This document shows positions 19,244 to 28,321 of a stretch of 64,000 nt of DNA, piece after piece. The stretch covers positions 1,041,501 through 1,105,500 of the forward strand of contig NZ_CP032707.1 in assembly GCF_003627995.1 (NCBI RefSeq), given 5' to 3'. A program made the translations under genes and the position numbers. The notes beneath the pieces were generated by a model. It was given only the letters and a program-made list of their open reading frames with translations. It searched no databases and was not told the origin of the DNA. The stretch comes from Brevundimonas naejangsanensis (GTDB lineage: Bacteria > Pseudomonadota > Alphaproteobacteria > Caulobacterales > Caulobacteraceae). Numbering within the stretch: the first letter of the stretch is position 1; each line of letters starts with the position of its first letter.

Positions 19244-19356
19244 CTTGGCCTATCGCCCTTCGGGCTGCTTGAGGCCTGATGCCTGGCCTATCGCCCTTCG
19301 GGCTGCTTGAGGCTTGATCCCTGGCCTGCCGCCCTTCGGGCTGCTTGAGGCCTGCC
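19244..19356 (+). repeat. Tandem array of three nested-stem elements, 38-bp period
   Basis: Copies have their constant TATCGCCC start at 19251 and 19289, and a variant TGCCGCCC at 19327, exactly 38 bases apart. Each has the short core CCTTCGG, giving inner stem GCCC-TTC-GGGC, then GCTGCTTGAGG. The outer arms GGCCT/AGGCC are intact in copy 1 and degenerate afterwards. The 321-base gap between the DUF1223 gene and the peptidase gene contains only this array and the next repeat. Confidence 0.85.
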
Positions 19357-19363
19357 CCTCTCC

Positions 19364-19478
19364 CGTCATCCCGGCCGCAGCCCTCGCGCCAGCGAGAGCG
19401 GAGAGCCGGGACCGCCCAAAACGCCAGCGTCGACGTCCGCAGCGGTCCCGGATAGCCCTGCGGGCTTCCGGGATGACG
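19364..19478. repeat. Intergenic palindromic repeat, GTCATCCCGG family, copy 2
   Basis: It is bounded by CGTCATCCCGG and CCGGGATGACG with an inner pair AGCCGGGACCGC/GCGGTCCCGG. It lies just beyond the 3' end of the first prolyl oligopeptidase gene and next to the tandem array. Confidence 0.8.
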
Positions 19479-19503
19479 CCACGGCGGGATGATACCGGAA
19501 GGA

Positions 19504-21705
19504 TCAGTCCATCAGCTGCTGGGCCAGATAGACGTAGTGGCGCGCCCAGCGGCGGGCGTTGGCCACCGGGTCGGCGTCGTTGGAGTGACCGCCGGCCGTG
19601 TCCTCGTAATAGAGGTGGTCGTGGCCCTGGTCGCCCAGGCGCGCCGCGAACTTGCGGGCGTGGCCGGGGTGCACCCGGTCGTCCAGGGTGTTGGTCGTGA
19701 TGTATACGCGCGGATACTTCGTCTCGGGCCGCAGCTGCTGATAGGCCGAGTAGCGGGCGATGAAGTCGGCGTCGCCCGGAATGCGCGGATCGCCGTACTC
19801 GCCGATCCAGGAGGCGCCGGCGGGCAACTCCTGATAGCGCAGCATGTCGATCAGCGGGCTTTCGATGACCGCCGCGTTGAACAGCTCCGGGTGCTGGGTG
19901 ATCGACACCGAGGTCAGCACCCCGCCGTTCGAGCGGCCGTAGATGCCCAGGTGGCGCGGGCTGGTGATCTTGCGCTGCTCCAGGTCGCGGGCCACGGCGG
20001 CGAAGTCGTCGAAGGCGCGCTGGCGGTTCTCGCGCAGGGCCGCCTGGTGCCAGCCGGGGCCGAACTCGCCGCCGCCACGGATGTTGGCCTGGACGAAGAC
20101 GCCGCCGTTCTCGAGCCACAGCTTGCCCATCTCGGGCTTGTAGGCGGGCGGGAAGCTGGCCTGGAAGCCGCCGTAGCCGAACAGGATGGTCGCCGCCGTC
20201 CCGTCCATGGCCAGGTCGCGCGGGCGAGTGACGAAGTAGGGAATCTTGGTCCCGTCGGTCGAGGTGGCCTCGAACTGTTCGACCACATGGGTCGAGGCGT
20301 CGAACTTGGCCGGGGCGGCCTTCAGCTCGGTCAGGGCGCCGGTCGCGACCTCGGCCAGGCTCAGCGTCGGCGGGGTCAGGAAGCCCTGCGAGGAGACGAA
20401 GATCCGGCCCTTGGCCTTGGAGCTGTCGCCCAGACCGACGGCGCTGTTGGCGGGCACGGCGATATCGGTCGCGGTCCAGCCCTGGGCGCCCGGGGTAAAG
20501 CGCTTCAGCGTGCCGACGACGTTGTCGGCGATCACCGCCACCACGCTGTCCTCGAACACGCGCACGCTCTGCAGCGACTGGCGCGGGCCGGGGGCGAAGA
20601 TGGTCGCGGCGGCCGCATCGACGCGCACGTCCTGGCGCGTCTCGCCCAGCACGCCCAGCGGCAGGGCCAGCAGCGAACCGGCGGCGTAGGCCTGGCCGTC
20701 GAAGGTCCAGGCCTGGTCCGGCGAGAAGACCAGCTTGCCGTCCATCACCCCTTCGACGCTGACCCGCTCGGGCAGGGCCAGCTTATGTGGCTTGCCGTCG
20801 GCCCCCAGGGCCCAGGTCTCGGAGCGGAAGGTGTCCAGCGGGCGACGGAACAGCACCGCCTCAACCGCCCCGGCCTTGTCGCGCATGACCATGGCGGAGA
20901 CGCCGTAGCCGCCGTCGCCCTGCTGGCCGCGATAGACCTCGGTCGCGTGCGCCAGCGGGTGGCCGCGCTTCAGCGCCTTGACGATGTAGGGATAGCCCGA
21001 CTCCGTCATCGTGCCGGGACCGAAGTCGGTGGCGATCAGCAGGGTGTCGCGGTCCAGCCAGGAGATGCGGTGCTTGCCCTCGGGGATGACGAAGCCGCCG
21101 TCGACGAAGGTCTTGGTGGTCAGGTCGAACTCGCGCACCGTCACGGCGTCCTTGCCGCCGTCCGACAGGTTGACCAGGCAGCGGGTCTCGTCCGGGGCCA
21201 GGCAGTTGGCGCCCTTGAACACCCAATCGCGGCCCTCGGCCTTGGCCAGGGCGTCGACGTCGATCAGCGTCTCCCACTGCGGCTGGGCCGTGCGGTAGCT
21301 GTCCAGCGTCGTGCGGCGCCACACCCCCTTGGGATTGGCCGCGTCCTGCCAGAAGTTGCCGAGGCCCTCGCCCAGGAAGCTGGGCATGGCGATGCGGTCG
21401 GTGGCCGTCAGGATGGCTTCGGCCTGCTGGCGGAAGGGCTCGTAGCGGCGGTCGCCGGTCAGGGCGGCCAGGGCCTTGGCGTTCGAGGCGGCGACGAAGG
21501 CCCTGGCCTCGGCGCCGTCGACCTCTTCCAGCGCCAGATGGTCGTCGGCGGCCTTGACCCCCTCGGGCGTCAGGTCGCGCGGAAAGTGCGGCGGCAGGGT
21601 CGTGGCCGAGGCGGCCGCGGGATCGGCAGACACACCCTCGGCCAGGGCAGGCGCGGCGGCCAGCATCAGGGCCGGCAAGGCGACGGACAAGAACAGGTTT
21701 TTCAT
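19504..21705 (-). CDS. Secreted prolyl oligopeptidase, S9 family (copy 1)
   Basis: This 733-residue serine peptidase has a cleavable signal peptide (MKNLFLSVALPALMLAAAPA, about 1-22). A beta-propeller region is followed by an alpha/beta-hydrolase domain from about residue 470. Catalytic residues are Ser in YGRSNGG, Asp in NTLDDRVHPGH and His in TAGGHSND. S9A enzymes cleave short peptides after proline; export suggests periplasmic peptide scavenging. The ATG at 21705 has AGGAG at good spacing. It lies directly after a paralogue (21838-24006), with a palindromic repeat between. Confidence 0.93.
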   Translation of the reverse strand: MKNLFLSVALPALMLAAAPALAEGVSADPAAASATTLPPHFPRDLTPEGVKAADDHLALEEVDGAEARAFVAASNAKALAALTGDRRYEPFRQQAEAILTATDRIAMPSFLGEGLGNFWQDAANPKGVWRRTTLDSYRTAQPQWETLIDVDALAKAEGRDWVFKGANCLAPDETRCLVNLSDGGKDAVTVREFDLTTKTFVDGGFVIPEGKHRISWLDRDTLLIATDFGPGTMTESGYPYIVKALKRGHPLAHATEVYRGQQGDGGYGVSAMVMRDKAGAVEAVLFRRPLDTFRSETWALGADGKPHKLALPERVSVEGVMDGKLVFSPDQAWTFDGQAYAAGSLLALPLGVLGETRQDVRVDAAAATIFAPGPRQSLQSVRVFEDSVVAVIADNVVGTLKRFTPGAQGWTATDIAVPANSAVGLGDSSKAKGRIFVSSQGFLTPPTLSLAEVATGALTELKAAPAKFDASTHVVEQFEATSTDGTKIPYFVTRPRDLAMDGTAATILFGYGGFQASFPPAYKPEMGKLWLENGGVFVQANIRGGGEFGPGWHQAALRENRQRAFDDFAAVARDLEQRKITSPRHLGIYGRSNGGVLTSVSITQHPELFNAAVIESPLIDMLRYQELPAGASWIGEYGDPRIPGDADFIARYSAYQQLRPETKYPRVYITTNTLDDRVHPGHARKFAARLGDQGHDHLYYEDTAGGHSNDADPVANARRWARHYVYLAQQLMD

Positions 21706-21723
21706 GAGTTCACTCCTGAAAGG

Positions 21724-21833
21724 CGTCACCCCGGACGGCCGTCAGGCCGATCCGGGGCCGCCGGAAACACTAAGGCCAAAGGCGGCGGGCTGGGCGGTCC
21801 CGGATAGCGGCTCACGCCGCTTCCGGGATGACG
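21724..21833. repeat. Intergenic palindromic repeat, GTCATCCCGG family, copy 3
   Basis: It starts CGTCACCCCGG (one change from the other copies) and ends CCGGGATGACG. Inner arms include GGTCCCGG and ATCCGGGG. It fills the gap between the two tandem peptidase genes. Confidence 0.75.
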
Positions 21834-21837
21834 TCTG

Positions 21838-24006
21838 CTATTGCGAGGCCGGCTGATCCATCAGCCGTCGGGTCAGATAGGTGTATTCCAGGGCGATGCG
21901 GCGGGCCGTCTCGCGCAGGTTGGCGCCGGCCGCGTGGCCGCCGTCGGTGTTTTCATAGAAGAGCACCGGATAGCCCAGTTCCTCCATCCGCGCCGCCGCC
22001 TTGCGGGCGTGGCCGGGGTGGACGCGGTCGTCCTTGGTCGAGGTGTGGATGAAGACCTCGGGATAGGGCTGGCCCGCCGCCAGCTTCTGATAGGGCGAAT
22101 ACTGCTCGATCCAGGCGCGCTGCTCGGGGATGTCCGGGTCGCCGTATTCGCCGATCCAGCTGGCGCCCGCCAGCAGCTTGTGGAAGCGCAGCATGTCGAA
22201 CAGGGGCACCTGGATGACCGCCGCATTGATCAGGTCCGGGCGCTGGGTCAGCATGGCGCCCATGAACAGCCCGCCCTGCGAGCCGCCCATGACGCCGAGG
22301 TGCGGCTGGCTGGTGACGCCGCGCGCGATCAGGTCTTGGGCCACGGCCTGGAAGTCCTCGTGCGCGCGCTGACGGTTCTCCTGCTGGGCCGCCTGGTGCC
22401 ACTTCGGCCCGAACTCGCCGCCGCCGCGCGTGTTGGCGATGACATAGACGCCGCCGCGCTCGAGCCACAGCTTGCCGACCGTCGGCGAATAGCCGGGCAA
22501 CAGCGACGACTGGAAGCCGCCGTAGCCGTAGAGCAGCGTCGGGTTCGAGCCGTCCAGGGCCATGGCCTCCTTGTGGACGACGAAATAGGGGATCATCGTG
22601 CCGTCGGCGCTGCGGGCCTCGAACTGATCCACACGCATGCCGGCGGCGTCGAACTTGGCGGGCAGAGACTTCGTCAGGGCGACGGCGCCGGTCGCCGCAT
22701 CGGCCAGATAGAGGCTGGACGGGTTCAGATAACCGGCGACGCTGACGAAGATCTTGTCGTCCTGCTCCGAGGCCGAGCCGACGCCGACGGTGACGTTCTG
22801 CGGCAGGTCCAGGCGCGTGCGGCTCCAGTCGGCCGGGTCATAGACATAGACCGAGCCGCGCACGTTCTCGTACAGGGCCACGACCAGGCGGTTGCGCGTG
22901 GTGTTGATCGCCTCGACCGCCTCGCGCGCGCCAGGACGGATGACCAGCTTGGCCGGGGTCTTGGGATCGGCCAGCCAGGCCTGCAGGTCCCAGGCGATGA
23001 CGTCGCCGGTCTTGAATTCCTGGCCCGAGGGCGCGGTCCAGTCCTGATCCGTCGTCACCACCATCTGGCCCGCGACCAGGGCGTTGATGTTCGACTTGAG
23101 CGGCAGGTCCAGCCTGGTCGTCGTGCCGTCGGGGTTGAGGCGCCAGGTCTCGCTCTCATAGAAGTTGATCCCGCGGTTCAGCAGCACCGCCTGCACCGCG
23201 CCGTCGGCGTCGCGCAAGGTGTAGCCCGAGACCGAGACGTCGGTCTTCTGGCCGGCGAAGACCTCGACCGCTTGGTCGACGCTCTGGCCGCGCTTCAGCA
23301 GGCGCACCGTGCGCGGATAGCCCGAGTCCGTCAGCGAGCCCTCGCCGAAGTCGCGCGCGATCAGCAGCGTATCCTTGTCGATCCAACTGGCCCCGCCCTT
23401 GGATTCCGGCAGGTTGATGCCGCCTTCCACGAAGGTTTTCGTCACGCTGTCGAACTCGCGGATGGTCACCGCGTCCTTGCCCCCGTTCGACAGGGAGATC
23501 AGGCAGTAGCGCTCTTCGGGCGGCAGGCAGCTGGCGCCCTTGTAGACCCAGTTGGCGCCCTCGGCGGCCGACAGGGCGTCGAGGTCGAGGATGGTCTCCC
23601 ACTGCGGCGCCTCGGTGCGGTAGCTGTCCAGCGTGGTGCGCCGCCAAACGCCGCGCACATGGTCGGCGTCCTGCCAGAAGTTGTCGACGTGGCCGTCATG
23701 GGTGAAGCCGGGCGAGGGGATGCGGTCGCGCGACTGGACGATGTCCAGCGCCTGCTGGTGCAGGGTCGCATAGCGCGGATCGCCCTGCAGCACGCCCAGG
23801 GAGGCCTCGTTGTGGGCCTTGACCCACTCCATGGCGCGGTCGCCCTCGACCTCCTCCAGCCACAGATAGGGGTCCGTCGCGTCGCTGGTCGCGAAGCCGG
23901 CCGGCGCGGCGGAAACGGCGGGCGTGTCGGACGTATGGGCCATGGCGGGCGCGGCTCCGGCGGCGAGACAAAGGGCGGCGGCGGACGCCAGCGTGCGGAA
24001 ATTCAT
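21838..24006 (-). CDS. Secreted prolyl oligopeptidase, S9 family (copy 2)
   Basis: The 722-residue paralogue of the gene downstream has a signal peptide (about 1-23, ending APAMA-HT). It then has the propeller start DPYLWLEEVEGDRAMEWV and the catalytic domain. Catalytic Ser is in GGSQGG, Asp in STKDDRVHPGH and His in TDGGHAAG. The GGGEFGP..WHQAA..ENRQRA block is nearly the same in both copies, so a tandem duplication with divergence is likely. The ATG at 24006 is chosen because it precedes the signal peptide; the upstream in-frame extension is Arg/Pro-rich and unlikely to be translated. Confidence 0.93.
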   Translation of the reverse strand: MNFRTLASAAALCLAAGAAPAMAHTSDTPAVSAAPAGFATSDATDPYLWLEEVEGDRAMEWVKAHNEASLGVLQGDPRYATLHQQALDIVQSRDRIPSPGFTHDGHVDNFWQDADHVRGVWRRTTLDSYRTEAPQWETILDLDALSAAEGANWVYKGASCLPPEERYCLISLSNGGKDAVTIREFDSVTKTFVEGGINLPESKGGASWIDKDTLLIARDFGEGSLTDSGYPRTVRLLKRGQSVDQAVEVFAGQKTDVSVSGYTLRDADGAVQAVLLNRGINFYESETWRLNPDGTTTRLDLPLKSNINALVAGQMVVTTDQDWTAPSGQEFKTGDVIAWDLQAWLADPKTPAKLVIRPGAREAVEAINTTRNRLVVALYENVRGSVYVYDPADWSRTRLDLPQNVTVGVGSASEQDDKIFVSVAGYLNPSSLYLADAATGAVALTKSLPAKFDAAGMRVDQFEARSADGTMIPYFVVHKEAMALDGSNPTLLYGYGGFQSSLLPGYSPTVGKLWLERGGVYVIANTRGGGEFGPKWHQAAQQENRQRAHEDFQAVAQDLIARGVTSQPHLGVMGGSQGGLFMGAMLTQRPDLINAAVIQVPLFDMLRFHKLLAGASWIGEYGDPDIPEQRAWIEQYSPYQKLAAGQPYPEVFIHTSTKDDRVHPGHARKAAARMEELGYPVLFYENTDGGHAAGANLRETARRIALEYTYLTRRLMDQPASQ

Positions 24007-24135
24007 CAATAGGCCCCCAACAGACGAATAAGCGGCCGGCACCTTGGCGGGGACCCGGCCGCGCGGCAAGCGTCCGTAATCTTACGGGACTGTAATCTTT
24101 GGCCACGCGCGCATGGACCTGGCCTCGAGGCCCCC

Positions 24136-24954
24136 TCAGTCGCCCTCATCGGGAATGTTCAGGATCTGGCCGCAGGCCTTGCAGTGGACGGCGTCGGGAT
24201 CGTGCTTCTGCAGGCCGCAGACCGGGCAGGGGAATTTCACCTTGTGCGGCCGGATCAGGGTCTGGGCCAGGCGGATGAACAGGGTGATGCCCACCAGCAT
24301 GACGACGATGGAGATGACCCGCCCCCAGTTGCCCGGCAGGGTGATGTCGCCGAACCCCGTCGTCGTCAGGGTGGCGACGGTGAAATAGAGGGCGTCCAGA
24401 TAACCGTTGATGTGCTCGGCCTTGCCCCGGAAATAGGCATAGACGAAGCCCGTCACCACGAAGACGAAGGTCACCAGGGCCGCCATGGCCCGAGTGATCT
24501 CCTCGACCCGGGTGTCGTCGTAGCGCCGCCCGATGGTCCGCCAGAACAGCTCGCTGTTCAGCAGGCTCCAGAACCGCAGCAGCCGCAGGAAGCCCAGGTT
24601 GGCCAGCCAGGCCGGGAACAGCAGGGTGGCCAGGACGAACAGATCGACCCAGACGATCGGCCGCTTCAGCCAGTCGCGCACGTTGGAATAGGCATAGGCG
24701 CGGGCCGCCAGGTCCAGCGCCAGCACCGCCGCGATCAGATAGTCGACGACATAGAAGGCCCAGCCGGCCTCCTTCAGGATCGGCGCCGCCAGAAAAAAGC
24801 TGATGATGACCAGGTCGACGACGATGACCATGAGGCGGAACTTCACCGCCGCCGGGGAAGCGCCATGATAGAAGTAGCGCAGACGCGCGCGCAGGCGCAG
24901 CCGGTCGTGGCCCCTAGGGTGATCGTGCGCGGTCGCCATGCGCAAGCGATACAT
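24136..24954 (-). CDS. Voltage-gated-type potassium channel with C-terminal zinc ribbon
   Basis: The 272-residue membrane protein has hydrophobic segments at about 39-60, 66-86, 98-118 and 156-176. A pore loop follows with selectivity filter TTTGFGD (about 200), then a last helix (about 212-235). The segment LRLLRFWSLLNSELF resembles a voltage-sensor/linker region. After the last helix it carries CPVC-x11-CKAC, a four-cysteine zinc-ribbon pattern, an unusual cytoplasmic tail. TGFGD rather than TVGYGD occurs in some prokaryotic channels. Start at 24954 or 24939. It lies upstream of the peptidase gene and is divergent from dapF. Confidence 0.82.
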   Translation of the reverse strand: MYRLRMATAHDHPRGHDRLRLRARLRYFYHGASPAAVKFRLMVIVVDLVIISFFLAAPILKEAGWAFYVVDYLIAAVLALDLAARAYAYSNVRDWLKRPIVWVDLFVLATLLFPAWLANLGFLRLLRFWSLLNSELFWRTIGRRYDDTRVEEITRAMAALVTFVFVVTGFVYAYFRGKAEHINGYLDALYFTVATLTTTGFGDITLPGNWGRVISIVVMLVGITLFIRLAQTLIRPHKVKFPCPVCGLQKHDPDAVHCKACGQILNIPDEGD

Positions 24955-24974
24955 GAAGTCGTGAAAAATCCTAT

Positions 24975-25904
24975 ATGAAGGCGGTCATGACCGCTTCCCG
25001 CCCCCCCGAAGGCCGCCCCTATGTCCGCATGAACGGCGCCGGCAACGCCTTCATCATGGTCCAGGCCTTCGACCGCCCCTTCCACCCGAGCGCGGACCAG
25101 GTGCGCGCCCTGGCCGACCCGGCTGCGGGCCTGGGCGGCTTCGACCAATTGATCGGCGTCGAGCCCTCGGAAAGCGCCGACGCCTTCATGCGGGTGTGGA
25201 ACGCCGACGGCTCCATGGTCGAGACCTGCGGCAACGCCCTGCGCTGCGTCGGCTGGCTGCTGCTGGAGGCGACGGACAAGGACGAGGTCGTCATCGACAC
25301 GGCGGCCGGACCGACAACCGCCCGGCGGGCGCCCGGCCCCGTCGGGTTGGGAGACCCCGCAGAGTCGACGACCGCGGCCCACCAGCAAGTCACCGTCGAC
25401 ATGGGCGCGCCGCGCCTCGACTGGACCCAGGTGCCCCTGGCCGAGGAAATGGACACGCGCGGCATCGAGCTTCAGGTCGGGCCGATCGACGCCCCCGTGC
25501 TGCACACGCCGGGCGCCGTCTCCATGGGCAATCCGCACGTGGTCTTCTTCACCGACCGCCAGGACGACGCCTTCGTGCGCGGCTCGGGCTCCCTGATCGA
25601 GCACCACCCCCTGTTCCCCGAGGGGGTCAACGTCGGCTTCGCCAAGGTGCTGGACCGCGGCCATATCCGGCTGCGGGTATGGGAGCGCGGCGCGGGCCTG
25701 ACCCTGGCCTGCGGCACCGGCGCCTGCGCCGCCCTGGTGGCCACGGCCCGCCGCGGCCTGACCGACCGCAGGGCGCGGGTCACGGTCGACGGCGGCGAAC
25801 TGACCATCGACTGGGACGAAGCCACGAGCCATGTCTTCATGACCGGCCCGGTCGCGGTCGAAGGGACCGGTTTCCTGCCCGCCGCCCTGAGCGATTGCGG
25901 CTGA
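24975..25904 (+). CDS. dapF: Diaminopimelate epimerase
   Basis: It interconverts LL- and meso-diaminopimelate for lysine and peptidoglycan synthesis by a two-base cysteine mechanism. Both active-site cysteines are present: ETCGNALRC (about 82) and ACGTGACAALV (about 246). The opening MNGAGNAFIMV and the SMGNPHVVFF segment are characteristic. At 309 residues it is slightly longer than usual, with a polar insertion (about 114-135) between the strands of the first half. Start is ATG 24975 or 24987. Confidence 0.95.
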   Translation: MKAVMTASRPPEGRPYVRMNGAGNAFIMVQAFDRPFHPSADQVRALADPAAGLGGFDQLIGVEPSESADAFMRVWNADGSMVETCGNALRCVGWLLLEATDKDEVVIDTAAGPTTARRAPGPVGLGDPAESTTAAHQQVTVDMGAPRLDWTQVPLAEEMDTRGIELQVGPIDAPVLHTPGAVSMGNPHVVFFTDRQDDAFVRGSGSLIEHHPLFPEGVNVGFAKVLDRGHIRLRVWERGAGLTLACGTGACAALVATARRGLTDRRARVTVDGGELTIDWDEATSHVFMTGPVAVEGTGFLPAALSDCG

Positions 25905-25978
25905 CGCCGCGTCAACGGTTGTCCCCGCCGATCCCAGGTTCTAGGAACGGCGGGCGCCTGCCCCTTCCCGAGATCAAA

Positions 25979-28257
25979 ATGCCCGAATTGACCGACAAAC
26001 AGACCTTCTCCGACGACGACGCGCTGGAGTTCCACAGCGATCCGACGCCGGGCAAGATCTCCATGGCCCCCACCAAGCCGATGGCGACGCAACGCGACCT
26101 GTCGCTGGCCTATTCGCCGGGCGTGGCCGTGCCGGTCCTGGCCATCGCCGCCGATGCGGACAAGGCCTACGACTACACCTCCAAGGGCAATCTGGTCGCG
26201 GTCATCTCCAACGGCACCGCCATCCTCGGCCTGGGCAACCTGGGCCACATGGCGTCCAAGCCGGTGATGGAAGGCAAGTCGGTCCTGTTCAAACGCTTCG
26301 CCGACGTCGACAGCTTCGACGTCGAGGTGAAGACCACAGACCCGGACGAGTTCGTCACCGTGGTCAAGAACATCGGCGACACCTGGGGCGGCATCAACCT
26401 GGAGGACATCAAGTCCCCGGAATGCTTCGAGATCGAGGCCCAGCTGCAGGACCTGCTCGACATCCCGGTCTTCCATGACGACCAGCACGGCACCGCCATC
26501 ATCTCGACCGCCGGCCTGATCAACGCCTGCCACGTGGTCGGCAAGAAGCTTGAAGACATCAAGGTCGTCCTGTCGGGCGCCGGGGCGGCCGGTCTGTCGT
26601 CGATCGCCCTGATGAAGGCGGCGGGCGTCAAGGCCGAGAACACAGTCATCTGCGACCGTCAGGGCGTGATCTACAAGGGCCGGGACAACGTCTCCCAATG
26701 GCAGGCGGCTCACGCCACCGACACCCCCCACCGCACCCTGGCCGAAGCCATGGTCGGCGCCGACATGGTCATCGGCCTGTCGGCCAAGGGCGCGATCACC
26801 AAGGAGATGGTCGCCTCCATGGCGCCCAATCCGATCATCTTCGCCATGGCCAACCCCGACCCCGAGATCACCCCGAGGACGTGATGTCGGTGCGTTCGGA
26901 CGCCATCATAGCCACCGGCCGCTCGGACTACGTCAACCAGATCAACAACGTCCTGGCCTTCCCCTATCTGTTCCGGGGCGCGCTGGACGTGCGTGCGCGT
27001 CAGATCAACCACGAGATGAAGATCGCCTGCGCCCACGCCCTGGCGGCGCTGGCGCGCGAGGATGTGCCGGACGAGGTCGCCGCCGCCTATCGCGGACGCA
27101 AGCTGAAGTTCGGCCCGGAATACATCATCCCGACCCCGTTCGACCCGCGCCTGATCTGGTACATCCCGCCTTTCATCGCTCAGGCGGCGATGGATTCCGG
27201 CGTGGCGCGCAAGCCGATTGAGGACATGGACGCCTATCGCATCTCGCTGCGCCAGCGGGTCGATCCGTCCGCCGCCCTGATGCAGAAGATCCAGGCCAGC
27301 GTGCGCTCGGGTCCGAAGCAGCGCGTGGTCTTCGCCGAGGGCGAGGAGCAGTCGGTGATCCGCGCCGCCTGGGCCTTCAAGCAGGCCGAACTGGGCACGC
27401 CCATCCTGGTCGGCCGCGAGGAGCTGATCCGCCAGAACGCCGCCGAGGCCGGTCTGAACTTCGACGACCTGGGCATCCAGATCATGAACGCCCGCATCTC
27501 GGAGCGGAACGCCGAGTACGTCGACTGGCTCTACTCCCGACTGCAGCGCCGCGGCTATCTGCGCCGCGACGTCCAGCGCATGATCAACCAGGACCGCAAC
27601 TATTTCGGCGCCGCCATGGTCGCGCGCGGCGAGGCGGACTGCATGGTCACCGGCGTGACCCGCAACTTCAACATGGCCCTGAAGGAGGTCCGCCGCGTCC
27701 TGGACGTCACGGACCGGATGATCGGCCTGTCGATCCTCCTGGCCAAGGGCCGCACCCTGTTCGTGGCCGACACCTCGATCCACGAACTGCCCAACGCCGC
27801 CGAACTGGCCGAGATCGCGGTCAAGGCCGCCGCCACGGTCCAGAAGCTGGGCCGCAAGCCGCGCGTCGCCTTTCTCAGCTACTCGACCTTCGGCGACCCG
27901 CCGGGCGACCGCGGCGAGAAGGTGCGCGAGGCCATCCGCATCCTCGACTCCATGGATGTCGATTTCGAATATGAAGGCGAGATGCCGCCGGCCCTGGCGC
28001 TGAATTCCGACGCCCGCGCCAACTATCCCTTCATGCGCCTGACCGGCGACGCCAACGTCCTGGTCATGCCGGCCATCCATTCGGCGGCCATCTCGACGCG
28101 CCTGGTCCAGTCGCTGGGCGGCGCCACGGTGATCGGCCCTCTGCTGGTCGGCCTGGAGAAGTCGGTGCAGATCGTGCCCCTGGGCGCCTCGGTCAGCGAG
28201 ATCATCACCGCCGCCACCTTCGCGGCCTACGCCGACGGGGTGAAGGTCGAGGACTGA
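25979..28257 (+). pseudogene. maeB: NADP-malic enzyme with phosphotransacetylase-like tail, frameshifted
   Basis: MaeB decarboxylates malate to pyruvate. The N-terminal malic-enzyme part runs from ATG 25979 (MPELTDKQTF) through VFHDDQHGTAI and the nucleotide site LSGAGAAGLSS to NPDPEIT. There the frame is lost: the C-run at 26871-26874 has four C where five would restore PEDVMSVRSD, and the reading frame stops at 26882-26884. The next frame carries the rest of the malic-enzyme domain and the phosphotransacetylase-like regulatory domain to 28257. Adding one base gives about 759 residues, the normal length. Everything else is well conserved, so a sequencing error or very recent mutation is likelier than an old pseudogene. 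Confidence 0.9.
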
Positions 28258-28283
28258 CGCCGGTTCGCCGGCCCATTAGGTTG

Positions 28284-28310
28284 AGAGGCGGCCCTGCGGG
28301 GCCGCCTCTT
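28284..28310. terminator. Bidirectional terminator between maeB and the ampG-like gene
   Basis: AGAGGCGGCCC pairs with GGGCCGCCTCT around a TGCG loop. It is about 27 bases after the maeB stop and 12 bases from the ampG-like stop on the opposite strand. Confidence 0.75.
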
Positions 28311-28321
28311 TGCGTTTGGGC

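Noticed and set aside
19251..19350. CRISPR array at the 38-bp tandem repeat
   Set aside because: There are no unique spacers; the whole 38-bp unit repeats, and no cas genes are near.
19504..24012. Long plus-strand frames of over 720 codons opposite both peptidases
   Set aside because: Antisense shadows of two conserved S9 peptidase genes with signal peptides and catalytic triads.
26860..26890. Programmed -1/+1 frameshift in maeB
   Set aside because: No slippery heptamer with downstream structure is evident, MaeB homologues are single-frame, and two similar homopolymer losses lie nearby. Error or mutation is simpler.
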